A stretch of DNA of 64,000 nt from Holophagae bacterium. GTDB taxonomy: Bacteria; Acidobacteriota; Holophagae; Acanthopleuribacterales; Acanthopleuribacteraceae. The DNA lies in assembly GCA_030429565.1 (NCBI GenBank), contig JAUIFE010000018.1:1-64000 (forward strand), in the 5' to 3' direction. A program made the translations under genes and the position numbers. The notes under the pieces are model-generated. The model did no database searches. It saw only the letters and a list, made by a program, of their open reading frames with translations, and was not told where the DNA came from. Below, piece after piece: positions 17,762 to 26,635 of the stretch (positions are counted from its first letter, which is position 1; each line of letters opens with the position of its first letter).

Positions 17762-18682
17762 TTAGCGTGCCGAAGCCTGATGCCGGCGACCCGTCGAGAT
17801 ATCGGTGACGTTGGCGGTCTCAATCGGCAAGGCCGGTGATTGCGGCGCAAAGGCCAGAGTTCGTATCGGGAAAGGGATCTCGATATCGTGCTCTTGGAAG
17901 GCACGGTGAATCGCCATAATCCCCTGCGATAAGGCTTCGGGGTAAGTGATTTCACTGGGATAAGAAATCCAATAACGCGCCTCCATGTCGATGGAACTCC
18001 CACCAAACTGCAAAATCGCCACATCGGTTTCCTCTTTATCAACAACCCACTCCAGCTTGTTGAGTGCTTCCTTGACCACGGTCCGCGCTTCGGCCAGATC
18101 GCTGTCGTAGGCGACCCCGACCGGGATATCGATGCGGCGCTTGCCGTTAAAATCGTAATTAATCAGCAACTCCTGGAAGACCTTGTTGTTGGGCAAGAGG
18201 CAGGTGCGACCATTAAAGTCTTTGATCACCGTGTTGCGTAGGTTGAGGCCGATTACGGTCCCCATGACCCCGTTGGTTTTAATCAAATCACCTTGGCGGA
18301 ACGGCCGCCGTAAACCCATGTAAACACCGGCAATCAAGTTCGAGGCCAAATCTTGAAAGGCAAAACCCAGCGCCAAACCGATCAGGCCGGCACCAGCCAA
18401 CAGTGAGGTCACCGCCTTTTGCAGCCCCATCACGCCCAGAGCTGTAAATAAGCCAACACTGAGGATGACCAGCATGGTGATACTGCCGGCTAAATTGAGG
18501 ACGGTGTGATTGGTTACGACACCGGCCAGGGTTTTGGTAACAAAGCGCTGGGTGATTTTGGCGAGCAAATAAAACAAGGCGGTCACCGCCAAGGCCACCA
18601 TCAGGTTCGGCATCATTTCAATGCCGCCTTCCCACCAACCGGTAAACTTCTTCACGAGAATCGAAACAAAATCTTGGAACAT
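17762..18682 (-). CDS. mscS: Small-conductance mechanosensitive channel
   Basis: A 306-residue MscS channel with three predicted N-terminal helices. The pore-lining helix is Gly/Ala-rich (LLAGAGLIGLALGFAFQDLASN). The beta domain follows, with GVYMGLRRPFRQGD and GTVIGLNLRNT, then a C-terminal alpha/beta region. Length is close to Escherichia coli MscS (286). It opens on membrane tension and releases solutes during hypo-osmotic shock. AAGGAT precedes the ATG. It is monocistronic in appearance, with about 255 bases upstream that hold no gene. Confidence 0.9.
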   Translation of the reverse strand: MFQDFVSILVKKFTGWWEGGIEMMPNLMVALAVTALFYLLAKITQRFVTKTLAGVVTNHTVLNLAGSITMLVILSVGLFTALGVMGLQKAVTSLLAGAGLIGLALGFAFQDLASNLIAGVYMGLRRPFRQGDLIKTNGVMGTVIGLNLRNTVIKDFNGRTCLLPNNKVFQELLINYDFNGKRRIDIPVGVAYDSDLAEARTVVKEALNKLEWVVDKEETDVAILQFGGSSIDMEARYWISYPSEITYPEALSQGIMAIHRAFQEHDIEIPFPIRTLAFAPQSPALPIETANVTDISTGRRHQASAR

Positions 18683-18937
18683 GGAACATCCTTCAAGTCA
18701 TTGATAGATTGACGGAAGGATGTAAGAGCAAGGCCAATGCCGACCGAGGCACCACCGTCGACCGGCAGGCCACAAACGCCCACAAGCCAAGCAATAACAA
18801 CACCTTAAAACAAGAACACACGCTCGACGGCGGCCGTTAAGCCAGGATTTAGGCGGCCGGCAGCGGCGGACGAATTGTAGAAGTTACACAGCGATTGGCA
18901 ATTTTACCAGCGCCCGCGCGAACTGGTTGAAAGGCCG

Positions 18938-19219
18938 CTAGAGAGCTTCACGCTCTATGCCGACCAGCATGGCGTCGACGCCGTTTTCCAAGCGGTCTTC
19001 AATGACGGCATAGGTTTTGTCGACGATGTCTTGCGAGGAGCCAACCACCACAAAAGTCCATTCAGATTGATCGTGAACGTCGTGAAAACCGCTTTCACAC
19101 ACGGCAATGTTGGTCGCTTTACCAAAGCGATGACGCAGGCCCGAAAGCCGTTTGCGTTTGTCTTTGAGGGAATAGCACCCCTCGAGCCGAAATTCGGCGG
19201 TAATAATTTCAAGCATCAT
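18938..19219 (-). CDS. DUF503 / YlxP-like protein
   Basis: A 93-residue protein with the DUF503 signature: a hydrophobic first strand, SLKDKRKRLSGLRHRFG, then NIAVCESG and the later WTFVVVGSS. In other bacteria members lie near infB and rbfA; here it lies 20 bases downstream of xthA and is probably co-transcribed with it. Two adjacent ATG codons (19219 and 19216) are possible and neither has a strong ribosome site, so translation may be coupled to xthA. Confidence 0.8.
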   Translation of the reverse strand: MMLEIITAEFRLEGCYSLKDKRKRLSGLRHRFGKATNIAVCESGFHDVHDQSEWTFVVVGSSQDIVDKTYAVIEDRLENGVDAMLVGIEREAL

Positions 19220-19239
19220 AAGGCAAATCCGTGAGCGGC

Positions 19240-20067
19240 TTAGGCGTCGGCCAGGTCAAGATCGAACTCGGCCCAAACCGGGCAGTGATCCGATGGCTTG
19301 GTCATGCCGCGTAATTCGTAGTCAATGCCGGCGTCTTTGAGCACGGCCATCATGGGTGCGGTCGCCAAAATAAGGTCAATGCGTAACCCGCGACGGGGCT
19401 CGCGATCGAAACCCTTGCTGCGGTAATCGAACCAACTAAAGCGGTCATCGACATCGGCGTAAAGACGACGATAGGTGTCGGTTAAGCCCCAAGCCTGCAA
19501 GGTCGCCAACCACTCGCGTTCTTCGGGCAGGAAGCTGCATTTGCCGGTGCGCAACCAGCGCTTGGCGTTGTCGGCGCCAATCCCAATATCGTTGTCACCG
19601 GGCGCAATGTTCATATCGCCGATAACCAAAAGCGGCTGTTGTGGATCGCAATGCTCGTGCAGGTAGTTGGTCAAGTCGGCGTAGAACTTGGCTTTGTTGG
19701 GGTATTTTTCGGGATGTTCGCGGCTTTCTCCCTGTGGGAAGTAACCATTGAGCACCTTGAGGGTACGGCCGTCGGCCAATGCGTAATCGGCGATGATCAT
19801 ACGTTTTTGCGCCTTGGCATCGTCACCGGGAAAGCCTTTTTCAACCCGCAGCGGCGCGGTGCGGCTCATCAGTGCGACGCCGTAATGCCCTTTTTGACCG
19901 AACCAGGCAACCTGGTAACCCAAATCGACGAGGCTCTGTTCGGGGAACTCGGCATCGACCACTTTGGTTTCCTGGAAACCGACCACATCGGGCGCTTGCG
20001 CGGCGAGCGCTTCGAGCTGGTGGGCCCGAGCACGAATCCCGTTGACGTTAAAACTCACGATTTTCAC
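19240..20067 (-). CDS. xthA: Exodeoxyribonuclease III
   Basis: A 275-residue AP endonuclease/exonuclease III of the EEP superfamily. Motifs in order are FNVNGIRAR, the metal ligand Glu in FQETK, the GYFPQGE region, GDMNIAP, and the C-terminal RIDLILAT and SDHCPVWAEF with the catalytic Asp-His. It repairs abasic sites and 3' blocked ends in DNA. The GTG start at 20067 is chosen because GGGAGGAA lies just before it and the protein then begins with the family's usual KIVSFN. An inverted-repeat element lies only 34 bases upstream of the start, so part of the promoter or leader may come from it. Confidence 0.92.
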   Translation of the reverse strand: MKIVSFNVNGIRARAHQLEALAAQAPDVVGFQETKVVDAEFPEQSLVDLGYQVAWFGQKGHYGVALMSRTAPLRVEKGFPGDDAKAQKRMIIADYALADGRTLKVLNGYFPQGESREHPEKYPNKAKFYADLTNYLHEHCDPQQPLLVIGDMNIAPGDNDIGIGADNAKRWLRTGKCSFLPEEREWLATLQAWGLTDTYRRLYADVDDRFSWFDYRSKGFDREPRRGLRIDLILATAPMMAVLKDAGIDYELRGMTKPSDHCPVWAEFDLDLADA

Positions 20068-20101
20068 AGGTTCCTCCCGCTTTCGGTACAAGACAATAAC
20101 A

Positions 20102-20259
20102 CCTAAACTGAGCGATTCTTGACGGCGAAATCGCACAACCGATGGGCTGCAACGTCTCGTAAAAATGCTCGCCATACTTACCAGTACGCCTGCGTTTTTC
20201 CAACACGTTTCGCTCCAACATTTTAGGCGATTTCATCCACCCGAATCGCTCAGTTTAGG
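20102..20259. mobile_element. Small inverted-repeat element with 5-bp target duplication
   Basis: A 158-bp element bounded by perfect 17-bp terminal inverted repeats, CCTAAACTGAGCGATTC (20102-20118) and its complement (20243-20259). It is flanked by the direct repeat TAACA at 20097-20101 and 20260-20264. It has no coding capacity, so it is MITE-like and would need a transposase from elsewhere. Related copies lie at 17601-17759, 27367-27561 and 27562-27742. Confidence 0.85.
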
Positions 20260-20641
20260 TAACAGCGCCCTGGCGGACGAGGTCCCAGTTGTACCACTGA
20301 AGAAATGCGAAAGCAACGGCCATTGCGAACCGCTGCAATGCGAGCAGGCTCACAGCTCGATTGAGGAAACCCAGAAAAAAGTGACCGGCCGGGGCATGAT
20401 CGCTAGAATAGCGGTGTTTGCCTTAGGGGCGAGATGGGGTCGCGCCGACGCCGCGTCGACAAGGTCCTCATAACCCGAAGCGTGGCACCGCGCAGCGCCG
20501 TCAAACACCCTTTAGAAAAAAGTTCGAAACGTCACGGTGACGGCGGTCACTTACCCGGTAAGCCCGCAACAGCCATCGCCGTGACCCGCGTTTCGACCGA
20601 CGTCAGGATGAACCCGAATGATCGGGAAATGAGGAGCACAG
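20260..20641 (+). promoter_or_regulatory. Leader of deoC with possible promoter
   Basis: This 382-base stretch has no convincing gene. TAGAAT at 20404-20409, with GTGACC 18 bases upstream (20380-20385), is a possible promoter; the -10 lies inside the small palindrome CGCTA-gaa-TAGCG. It would give deoC a leader of over 200 bases, so another start site is possible. Confidence 0.3.
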
Positions 20642-21319
20642 ATGTTGCCGAAAACCGTTGCGGCCTATGCAAAGTACATCGATCACACATTACTCAAACC
20701 CACGGCGACGCCGAACGAAATCCGCAGCCTGTGTGAGGATGCGATTCGTTACGGTTTCTTTTCCGTGTGCGTCAACCCAGCCTACGTGCCGTTGAGCCGC
20801 TCCTTACTCGAAAACGAAGCGGTGGCCCTGTGCACCGTGGTTGGTTTCCCCTTTGGCGCAACCAGCCCACGCAATAAAGCGCAAGAAACCGCATGGGCGG
20901 TGGAACACGGTGCCGACGAAATCGACATGGTCATCAACCTCGGTTGGGCCAAAGCCGGCGACTGGCGCGCGGTTCAAATCGACATTAACGAGGTCGTACG
21001 TGCGGCGGACGACAAACTGGTCAAAGTCATCATTGAAAATTGTTACCTCAGCGACGAGGAAAAAGCAGCGGCCTGTCAGTGCAGCGTCGACGCGGGCGCG
21101 CACTTTGTCAAAACATCAACAGGGTTCGGCACCGCCGGCGCCTCAACAGAAGATGTAGCGCTCATGCGCCAAACCGTCGGCCCCGACATCGGCGTCAAAG
21201 CCTCGGGCGGTATTCGCAACCTGCAGGTGATGCAGGCCATGATCGAAGCCGGCGCGAGTCGGATCGGCGCCAGCTCCGGCGTCGCCATCATTCAAGAATT
21301 AACCGAAAGCCTCGACTAA
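20642..21319 (+). CDS. deoC: Deoxyribose-phosphate aldolase
   Basis: A 225-residue class I aldolase that splits 2-deoxyribose 5-phosphate to acetaldehyde and glyceraldehyde 3-phosphate in deoxynucleoside breakdown. The family opening YIDHTLLKPTAT is present. The Schiff-base lysine is K157 in HFVKTSTGFG. The other active-site residues lie in EIDMVINLG (Asp) and VKASGGIR (second Lys). GAGGAG precedes the ATG. It is followed by its own terminator, and no other deo genes are adjacent. Confidence 0.93.
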   Translation: MLPKTVAAYAKYIDHTLLKPTATPNEIRSLCEDAIRYGFFSVCVNPAYVPLSRSLLENEAVALCTVVGFPFGATSPRNKAQETAWAVEHGADEIDMVINLGWAKAGDWRAVQIDINEVVRAADDKLVKVIIENCYLSDEEKAAACQCSVDAGAHFVKTSTGFGTAGASTEDVALMRQTVGPDIGVKASGGIRNLQVMQAMIEAGASRIGASSGVAIIQELTESLD

Positions 21320-21338
21320 CCGGAACCAACACACTGCA

Positions 21339-21377
21339 AAGCGGCGTGCGACCCCGGCGGTCGGCGCCGCTTTTTTT
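21339..21377 (+). terminator. Terminator after deoC
   Basis: GCGGCG and the following bases (21341 on) pair with CGCCGC (to 21370), with inner GACC/GGTC pairs, and are followed by seven T. It lies 20 bases after the deoC stop. Confidence 0.8.
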
Positions 21378-21774
21378 GTGCCCAAACCAGCAGCGGGCAA
21401 GCGAAAGGCGCCCCTTGAAAAACCAGCAGTTATCCCACCTCATGACCACAAGATAACCACAACCAAAGTAGAAAAAGACGCCTATTCGACCTTAACCGAT
21501 TGAAGAACTTAAAAAGTTAGGTTAAGGTTAGGCTCCCTCGAATCGATAAGTAATAGGATTCCCCTCACAGAAGCTACATTCATGGAATTGCTGGGCTTAC
21601 TCGCACGCACGTTGAATGAGCGGCACGATGCCAAACCCACACGTCCGATTTGGTGCCTACCGACAGCATTAGATGCTCTCTGCTTGCACACGTCACCTCT
21701 TCGCCACCGTCCCGGTTGCGCAATTTGCGCTGCTCACTCACTAACTTGACCTGAAAGGACGATGGAGGTTCGGA
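21378..21774. other. Gene-free stretch before the cytochrome gene
   Basis: About 400 bases without a convincing gene. The AT-rich part near 21495-21530 (TTAGGTTAAGGTTAGG) may hold the promoter of the cytochrome gene, but I could not define -35 and -10 boxes. Confidence 0.4.
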
Positions 21775-23286
21775 ATGAAAATGCCGTTTATTGGTGCCGC
21801 GCTGCGGTGCTCGGCAGTTGGTGCTCTATTAATGACCGGCTTGGGTATGGCGCAGATTGGCGATGGTCCTATTATCCGCCAACACATGGAACAAGAGAAA
21901 ATAGAAACAGGCGAACTTGATTTTTGGCAGGTTTTCGACCACGGTGAAAAACTGTTTTCAGCCAAGTTCAACACGTACGACGGCCAAGGCCGACCCGGCA
22001 CCACAGGAACCGGCGCCGCGCGCGAACCGGGCAGTGCGCCCGCGTTTATCCGCACTTCGGCACCCGAGTCCAACTCGTGTGCGGGCTGCCACAACGACCC
22101 CGTCCCGGGTGCCGCGGGCGACATCGTTGCCAACGTTTTCGTACTCGCCCAAGCTGCCGACCCTGTCCAGGATTCCGTCGACGCTCAATTTTCCAATGAC
22201 CGCAACACCTTGGGCATGCACGGTGCCGGCCTGATCGAAATGCTCGCCCGCGAAATGACGGTCGACCTCCACGCCGTCCGCGACCAAGCTTTGGCCCAAG
22301 CTGCCGACAGCGGTACTTCGGTCACCTTGTCGCTCGACACCAAAGGCGTTAATTTCGGCGCCATCACCGCTGCCGCCGACGGTAGCCTGGACACCAGCCA
22401 AGTGGACGGCGTCGACGCCGACCTGATCATTAAACCCTTCCACCAGAAAGGCGTGGTCATTTCCTTGCGCGAGTTCAGCAACAACGCCATGAACCACCAC
22501 CACGGCATGCAGTCGACAGAACGCTTCGGCATGGCGCGCACCGGCTCCAAAGATTTCGACCAAGACGGCTACGAAGACGAATTGACTGTCGGTGACATCA
22601 CTGCTATTTCGGTTTGGCAAGCCGCCCTCGGCACCCCCGGCCAAGTGATCCCCAACGATCCCGTCGTCGCCCGCGCCGTGATCCGCGGCGAGCGTCTGTT
22701 CGCCGACATCGGCTGCGAGAGCTGCCACGTTTCCAGCTTAACCCTGAACAATCCCAATTTCTCGGAGCCCAACCCTTACAATCCGGACGGCAATCTGACC
22801 CCTGACGAAACCACCGCCCTGTTCACCTTCGACATGACGACCTACGGCCAAGGCCCTCGTCCAGCCAAAGCACAGGACGGCAAAATCAAAGTGCGCGCTT
22901 TCACCGACCTCAAGCGCCACAATCTGTGCGACGACGACTACAACCACTTCTGCAACGAGCAAGTGGTCCAAGCCGGCGTGCCCACCGAATTGTTCCTGAC
23001 CCGCAAGCTGTGGGACGTCGGTTCAACCGCTCCCTTCGGCCACCGCGGCGACTTGACCACGATGACGGAAGCCATCCACTTCCACGGTGGCGACGCGCGC
23101 GCCTCACGGGACCAATACTTCGCCCTGCCGCAACAGCAGCAAGCGGAAATCATTGAGTTCCTGAAATCCCTGCAAATCCTGCCCACGGACGCCCAGAGTT
23201 TGGTTGTCGACGAAAACGGTCAGGCCAAAAACCGCACGCGTGTTGTTCGCAAAAACGAAGCCGTCAAACGCAGCAACCCCGAATAA
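21775..23286 (+). CDS. Di-haem c-type cytochrome oxidoreductase (DHOR/CcpA-like)
   Basis: A 503-residue exported protein with a signal peptide (about 1-26, ending near GMAQ). It has two haem c sites, C102-AGC-H106 and C314-ESC-H318. The C-terminal pattern, with DLKRHNLCDD, FLTRKLWDVGSTAPFGHRGD and AIHFHGGDAR, then IIEFLKSLQ, matches di-haem peroxidase/thiol-oxidoreductase proteins. Such proteins work in the periplasm; the substrate here is unknown. GGAGG precedes the ATG. It is a single gene with a strong terminator, and no partner is adjacent. Confidence 0.85.
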   Translation: MKMPFIGAALRCSAVGALLMTGLGMAQIGDGPIIRQHMEQEKIETGELDFWQVFDHGEKLFSAKFNTYDGQGRPGTTGTGAAREPGSAPAFIRTSAPESNSCAGCHNDPVPGAAGDIVANVFVLAQAADPVQDSVDAQFSNDRNTLGMHGAGLIEMLAREMTVDLHAVRDQALAQAADSGTSVTLSLDTKGVNFGAITAAADGSLDTSQVDGVDADLIIKPFHQKGVVISLREFSNNAMNHHHGMQSTERFGMARTGSKDFDQDGYEDELTVGDITAISVWQAALGTPGQVIPNDPVVARAVIRGERLFADIGCESCHVSSLTLNNPNFSEPNPYNPDGNLTPDETTALFTFDMTTYGQGPRPAKAQDGKIKVRAFTDLKRHNLCDDDYNHFCNEQVVQAGVPTELFLTRKLWDVGSTAPFGHRGDLTTMTEAIHFHGGDARASRDQYFALPQQQQAEIIEFLKSLQILPTDAQSLVVDENGQAKNRTRVVRKNEAVKRSNPE

Positions 23287-23307
23287 CCCAACCAACCAGC
23301 TAAGCGA

Positions 23308-23337
23308 AAAAGCGGGCCTCAGAGGCCCGCTTTTTTT
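23308..23337 (+). terminator. Terminator after the cytochrome gene
   Basis: AAAGCGGGCCTC-AGA-GGCCCGCTTT followed by a run of T; a classic intrinsic terminator 22 bases after the stop. Confidence 0.88.
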
Positions 23338-23382
23338 ATGCTAAAGCCCAAGTCCCGACCCACACTTAGCGCGCCTTTTCGC

Positions 23383-23715
23383 TTAAGAACCGTCACCCCG
23401 CTCGAGTGACAAACCACCTTCCACCTCGATCCAGAAGCCACCACAGACACCCGAACTCAATAAGAGGAACAATAGGTAAACCGCAAGCTGTGATGGGTTG
23501 CCGTCATTTGAAACGACGAGCTCACCGAGGAATTGGGCGGTAAGCAATGGCACAATTGCCGCCGTCAGCCAGGTCAACCCAAGCAGAAAACGCCGTAGCT
23601 TGACCCAGTGGTCGACCCGGCCCATAACCGCCTCGGTGAAGCCTTCATCGGGTAACGCCTCTTCTTCCAGCAGTTGTCGCAACCATTCCTCTTGCGGCTG
23701 CTCATGGTCCATCAT
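23383..23715 (-). CDS. Small membrane anti-sigma-like protein
   Basis: A 110-residue protein with an acidic soluble N-terminus (about 1-45, EEWLRQLLEEEALPDEGF) and two membrane helices (about 48-70 and 80-98). It starts at one of two adjacent ATG codons after GGAGGAGG, inside the end of the ECF sigma gene, overlapping it by 14 bases, so translation is coupled. Position, overlap and topology fit the anti-sigma factor of the upstream sigma gene. It has no zinc-binding HxxxCxxC motif, so it is not a classical ZAS anti-sigma factor. Confidence 0.65.
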   Translation of the reverse strand: MMDHEQPQEEWLRQLLEEEALPDEGFTEAVMGRVDHWVKLRRFLLGLTWLTAAIVPLLTAQFLGELVVSNDGNPSQLAVYLLFLLLSSGVCGGFWIEVEGGLSLERGDGS

Positions 23716-24262
23716 GGCTTCCTCCTCCTGCTCCAGCCCCGTGTTGCCCGCGTAATTTGGCGACACCACGGCGGAGATGGGTTTTAACCGTCCCCAAGGG
23801 TATCGCCATCGTATCAGCGATTTCAGCATGCGTAAGCCCTTCCTGATAGTGCAACACCACCGCGGCACGTTCCTCCGCCCCCAAGTCCTTCAACATTTGG
23901 TTGACGGTCATCCGGGATTCCAAGGTACCGTGCGGCCGCACCTGATCGGGAATCAGTTCCGCCGGCGTCGATGCCAAATCCAGCTTGTGACGGCGCAGGT
24001 CCTTCACGAATTCCTGGTAGGCGATTTTCAGCAACCAACTGAGGAACCGTCCTTCGCCCCGATAGCTGTGCAGGTAACGGTAAGCCTTGAGGAAAGTTTC
24101 TTGAGCCAAGTCGTCGGCTCTGCCGTGGTCGGGGCCGGCTAGCCGGCGCAGGAACTGCCGCACCGGCGATTGATGGTGCGATACAAGTTGCCGAAAGGCC
24201 TCTTGATCGTCATTAACCACAATCCGCTGCAGCAGTTGCCCGATGTCACTTTTTGGGCGCAT
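23702..24262 (-). CDS. ECF-type RNA polymerase sigma factor
   Basis: A 186-residue sigma-70 family ECF factor. Region 2 is at about 20-90 (DDLAQETFLKAYRYL and FLSWLLKIAY) and region 4 at about 120-175 (LHYQEGLTHAEIADTMAIPLGTVKTHLRRG), a helix-turn-helix for -35 recognition. It directs RNA polymerase to a stress or envelope regulon that the sequence does not reveal. Its start overlaps the end of the upstream membrane-protein gene by 17 bases, and its end overlaps the anti-sigma-like gene. The ATG lacks a clear ribosome site, in line with coupled translation. Confidence 0.9.
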   Translation of the reverse strand: MRPKSDIGQLLQRIVVNDDQEAFRQLVSHHQSPVRQFLRRLAGPDHGRADDLAQETFLKAYRYLHSYRGEGRFLSWLLKIAYQEFVKDLRRHKLDLASTPAELIPDQVRPHGTLESRMTVNQMLKDLGAEERAAVVLHYQEGLTHAEIADTMAIPLGTVKTHLRRGVAKLRGQHGAGAGGGSHDGP

Positions 24263-24587
24263 TTAAAAACCACAACAGCAAATAAACCAACCCGACGGCA
24301 ATCGGAATCACCGCCAACATCCAACCCACACCACCCATTAAGGACATGACCCCTCCTAAAGAAAGGCCCAACACGAGCAGCAACAGGCCACGGCGTAAAT
24401 CACGAATGTGCTGGGGTTGGCTTGAGATCAACCGAACCAAATCCTCTTGGTCGAGTTTGTTTTGATCGATCATTTTTTGAATCGTGCGTTGCTGTTCCTT
24501 TTTCAACCAACCCAAAACGACCAAGACCGCCAGCAATAGGACGGTTAGACACACGATGCCAACCATCACCAAATAGGTCTGTTCCAT
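24246..24587 (-). CDS. Small membrane protein (DUF6249-like)
   Basis: A 113-residue protein with one N-terminal helix (about 5-27) and a charged loop (KKEQQRTIQKMIDQNKLDQEDL). Two closely spaced helices follow (about 67-85 and 88-108). The layout is that of small membrane proteins often encoded directly before ECF sigma genes (DUF6249-like). GAGGAG lies upstream at a somewhat long spacing. It is the first gene of the three-gene overlapping operon and may belong to the membrane signalling that controls the sigma factor. Confidence 0.65.
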   Translation of the reverse strand: MEQTYLVMVGIVCLTVLLLAVLVVLGWLKKEQQRTIQKMIDQNKLDQEDLVRLISSQPQHIRDLRRGLLLLVLGLSLGGVMSLMGGVGWMLAVIPIAVGLVYLLLWFLNAPKK

Positions 24588-24751
24588 ATCTAAACACTCC
24601 TCACTGCTACCCTATCAATGTTTTGTTGCGCAGGTTCGTCTGATCCCAGTCACAACCGGTTCAAGTCATTAACCGACATCCCTCATCCAAAAATGTCGCG
24701 CCATTGACGCCAGAGACGACGCTTGCCGTCTCAATCCATGCCGACACAAGC

Positions 24752-26635
24752 TCATTCCGCGACCGCCGCGCATTCATCGATCAGGCGCAACATTTCCTTG
24801 TGATCCTTTTGCAGCGCTGTTTGCCGTGGCAACACACCTTTTTGATTGGCAATGGTGCTGTCAGCACCCGATTTCAACAGGTAGTCCGCCGCATCACGAG
24901 CATTGTTTTCCACCGCATGGTGCAGCGGCGTGAAGCCGGAGCGATTGGTCTGATTAATGTCGGCCCCCTGTTGTAGCAGGAGCTGGATGACCTCGGGATG
25001 ATTGTGCCAAGCCGCCCAGTTGAGCGGCCGTCGGCCCGTACGACTGCGCCGGGTATCGAGCGCGTTTACGTCGGCCCCTAACTTGATCGCCTCGGCAACG
25101 GCGGCCACACGCCCGGCGCGGCAGGCCTCCCAAAGCATGACCTGCGCCTTGGCGGGTTTGCCGGCCGGGACATCGAGCATCGGCGGCGTCAAAACCACGC
25201 GCCCTGGCAAGGTCACTGCTTGCCCGCGCAGAAACCTGGCTAGCGTTTTTTTGGTCGGTTCCCAGCTTGCAAACAGGTTGTAAAGCGCACCGTGATTGCC
25301 GTGAACCACTTCGATTAAGTGCCCATTCTTCAGGGTCGCGACGACCTCACGGGCGTTTTCAATGGGTGTGCTGGTGTCCCATGTCCCGTGAACCAATAAA
25401 ACCGGCACCTCGCTTTCGACCGCGCTCCGAAAAGAATCGCCGAGATCGCGAATCCCCCACACCGAGTTCATCCCACGGTAAGCCATGTTTAGGCTGGGGA
25501 GCAGGTGCCGGGCCGGCGCCTCGGCAAGCGCTTGTCGTCGGGCAGCGCTGATTCCCGAAGCTAAATCCATGGCGTATTTCATGGCGTTGGGGCTGCCCAT
25601 CCGCTGAAGACTGAGCGCCCCGTAGGCCGCCGCTGTGTAATCGCCTTCGTACATGGCGAGAATCGTTTCAGGCCAACGATTGGGACGACCGCGCGAGGCC
25701 GCGCCACGGGTTCCAGCCGCTTGAATTAGCTCCGGCGTGATCCACACCTCGTAGGACTGTTGCTTGTGGACGATCGTCGTTTGGACCGGCTGGTCTTTTA
25801 CCCGCTGCAGCGTGGCCGCATAAGCCGCGAGCAAACCGCCCTCGGGAAGACGATCCCGGTAGACCTGTTGTTGCTCAATATGGGCCGCAATTCGTTGATA
25901 GGTGGCAAGGGCCTGTTCTGGATGATCATAGGTGTGGTCGGGGCCTTCAACCCCGTAGAAAAGAGCACGGGCCACAACCGCCGGGTGCTTGCGCAGCAGG
26001 TGGAGTCCTAAATGGGAACCATAACTGCCGCCCACCAGAATCATTTGCTCGTAGCCCAGCGCCTCGCGTAGCGCATTGACGTCAGCGGCATTTTCATCGG
26101 TGTTGTACGACGACAGATCGACACCTTGGCTTTCCCAGTGGCGGCGGCAACCATGCCCAATCGATTGAAAAAGACCGGTCAAAGCCGCTTCGTCGGCGGG
26201 TTGACTCAGCGGAATCCCCCACTCGCCTTTGGGACAGCGAAGGTTTGGTTCCGCGGCGCCGGTTCCGCGCTGGTCGAAGACCACCACGTCACCCAGCTCG
26301 CGAAAGAACTGAATCATCGCAAAGGTTTCTTCTTCGGCGAACTGCCGAATACCGGAGGAGCCCGGTCCGCCGGCAAGCATGAAGATCGGTGGGCCGGGAT
26401 CGGCGGTGATCGCACGCATTCGGTAAAAAGGTATGGAAATCCGGCGGCCGGCGGGTCGCTTACGGCTCTCAGGTAAAATCAATCGGCCCGCATCAAGCGT
26501 TACCTGCTCGCCCGTTTCGCTAACAACCGCCTTAGGGGCGAAAGAAAGGGCGCCGGGATCAACCGGTCGGCCACCCCAGACAGGCGACCCTAAAAAAACC
26601 AGAACAAGACTTTGCCAAAATGAAAAAATGATCAT
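24752..26635 (-). CDS. Secreted alpha/beta hydrolase fused to ankyrin repeats
   Basis: A 627-residue protein. After a signal peptide (about 1-21) comes a TAP/proline-iminopeptidase-type (S33) hydrolase domain. It has the oxyanion region AGGPGSSG, the VVFDQRGTG motif, nucleophile Ser in LVGGSYGSHLG, Asp in HGTWDTSTP and His in VHGNHGAL. The last 130 or so residues are ankyrin repeats (RPLNWAAWHNHPEVIQLLLQQGADIN and FTPLHHAVENNARDAADYLL, cut here by motif). The start at 26635 follows AAGGAC; an in-frame ATG 16 codons earlier would spoil the signal peptide. The fusion suggests a hydrolase held to a protein partner outside the cytoplasm. Substrate unknown. Confidence 0.82.
   Translation of the reverse strand: MIIFSFWQSLVLVFLGSPVWGGRPVDPGALSFAPKAVVSETGEQVTLDAGRLILPESRKRPAGRRISIPFYRMRAITADPGPPIFMLAGGPGSSGIRQFAEEETFAMIQFFRELGDVVVFDQRGTGAAEPNLRCPKGEWGIPLSQPADEAALTGLFQSIGHGCRRHWESQGVDLSSYNTDENAADVNALREALGYEQMILVGGSYGSHLGLHLLRKHPAVVARALFYGVEGPDHTYDHPEQALATYQRIAAHIEQQQVYRDRLPEGGLLAAYAATLQRVKDQPVQTTIVHKQQSYEVWITPELIQAAGTRGAASRGRPNRWPETILAMYEGDYTAAAYGALSLQRMGSPNAMKYAMDLASGISAARRQALAEAPARHLLPSLNMAYRGMNSVWGIRDLGDSFRSAVESEVPVLLVHGTWDTSTPIENAREVVATLKNGHLIEVVHGNHGALYNLFASWEPTKKTLARFLRGQAVTLPGRVVLTPPMLDVPAGKPAKAQVMLWEACRAGRVAAVAEAIKLGADVNALDTRRSRTGRRPLNWAAWHNHPEVIQLLLQQGADINQTNRSGFTPLHHAVENNARDAADYLLKSGADSTIANQKGVLPRQTALQKDHKEMLRLIDECAAVAE

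Noticed and set aside
21958..22728. 256-codon reading on the minus strand
   Set aside because: Antisense to the di-haem cytochrome gene; Val/Gly/Ala-rich composition typical of a shadow frame.
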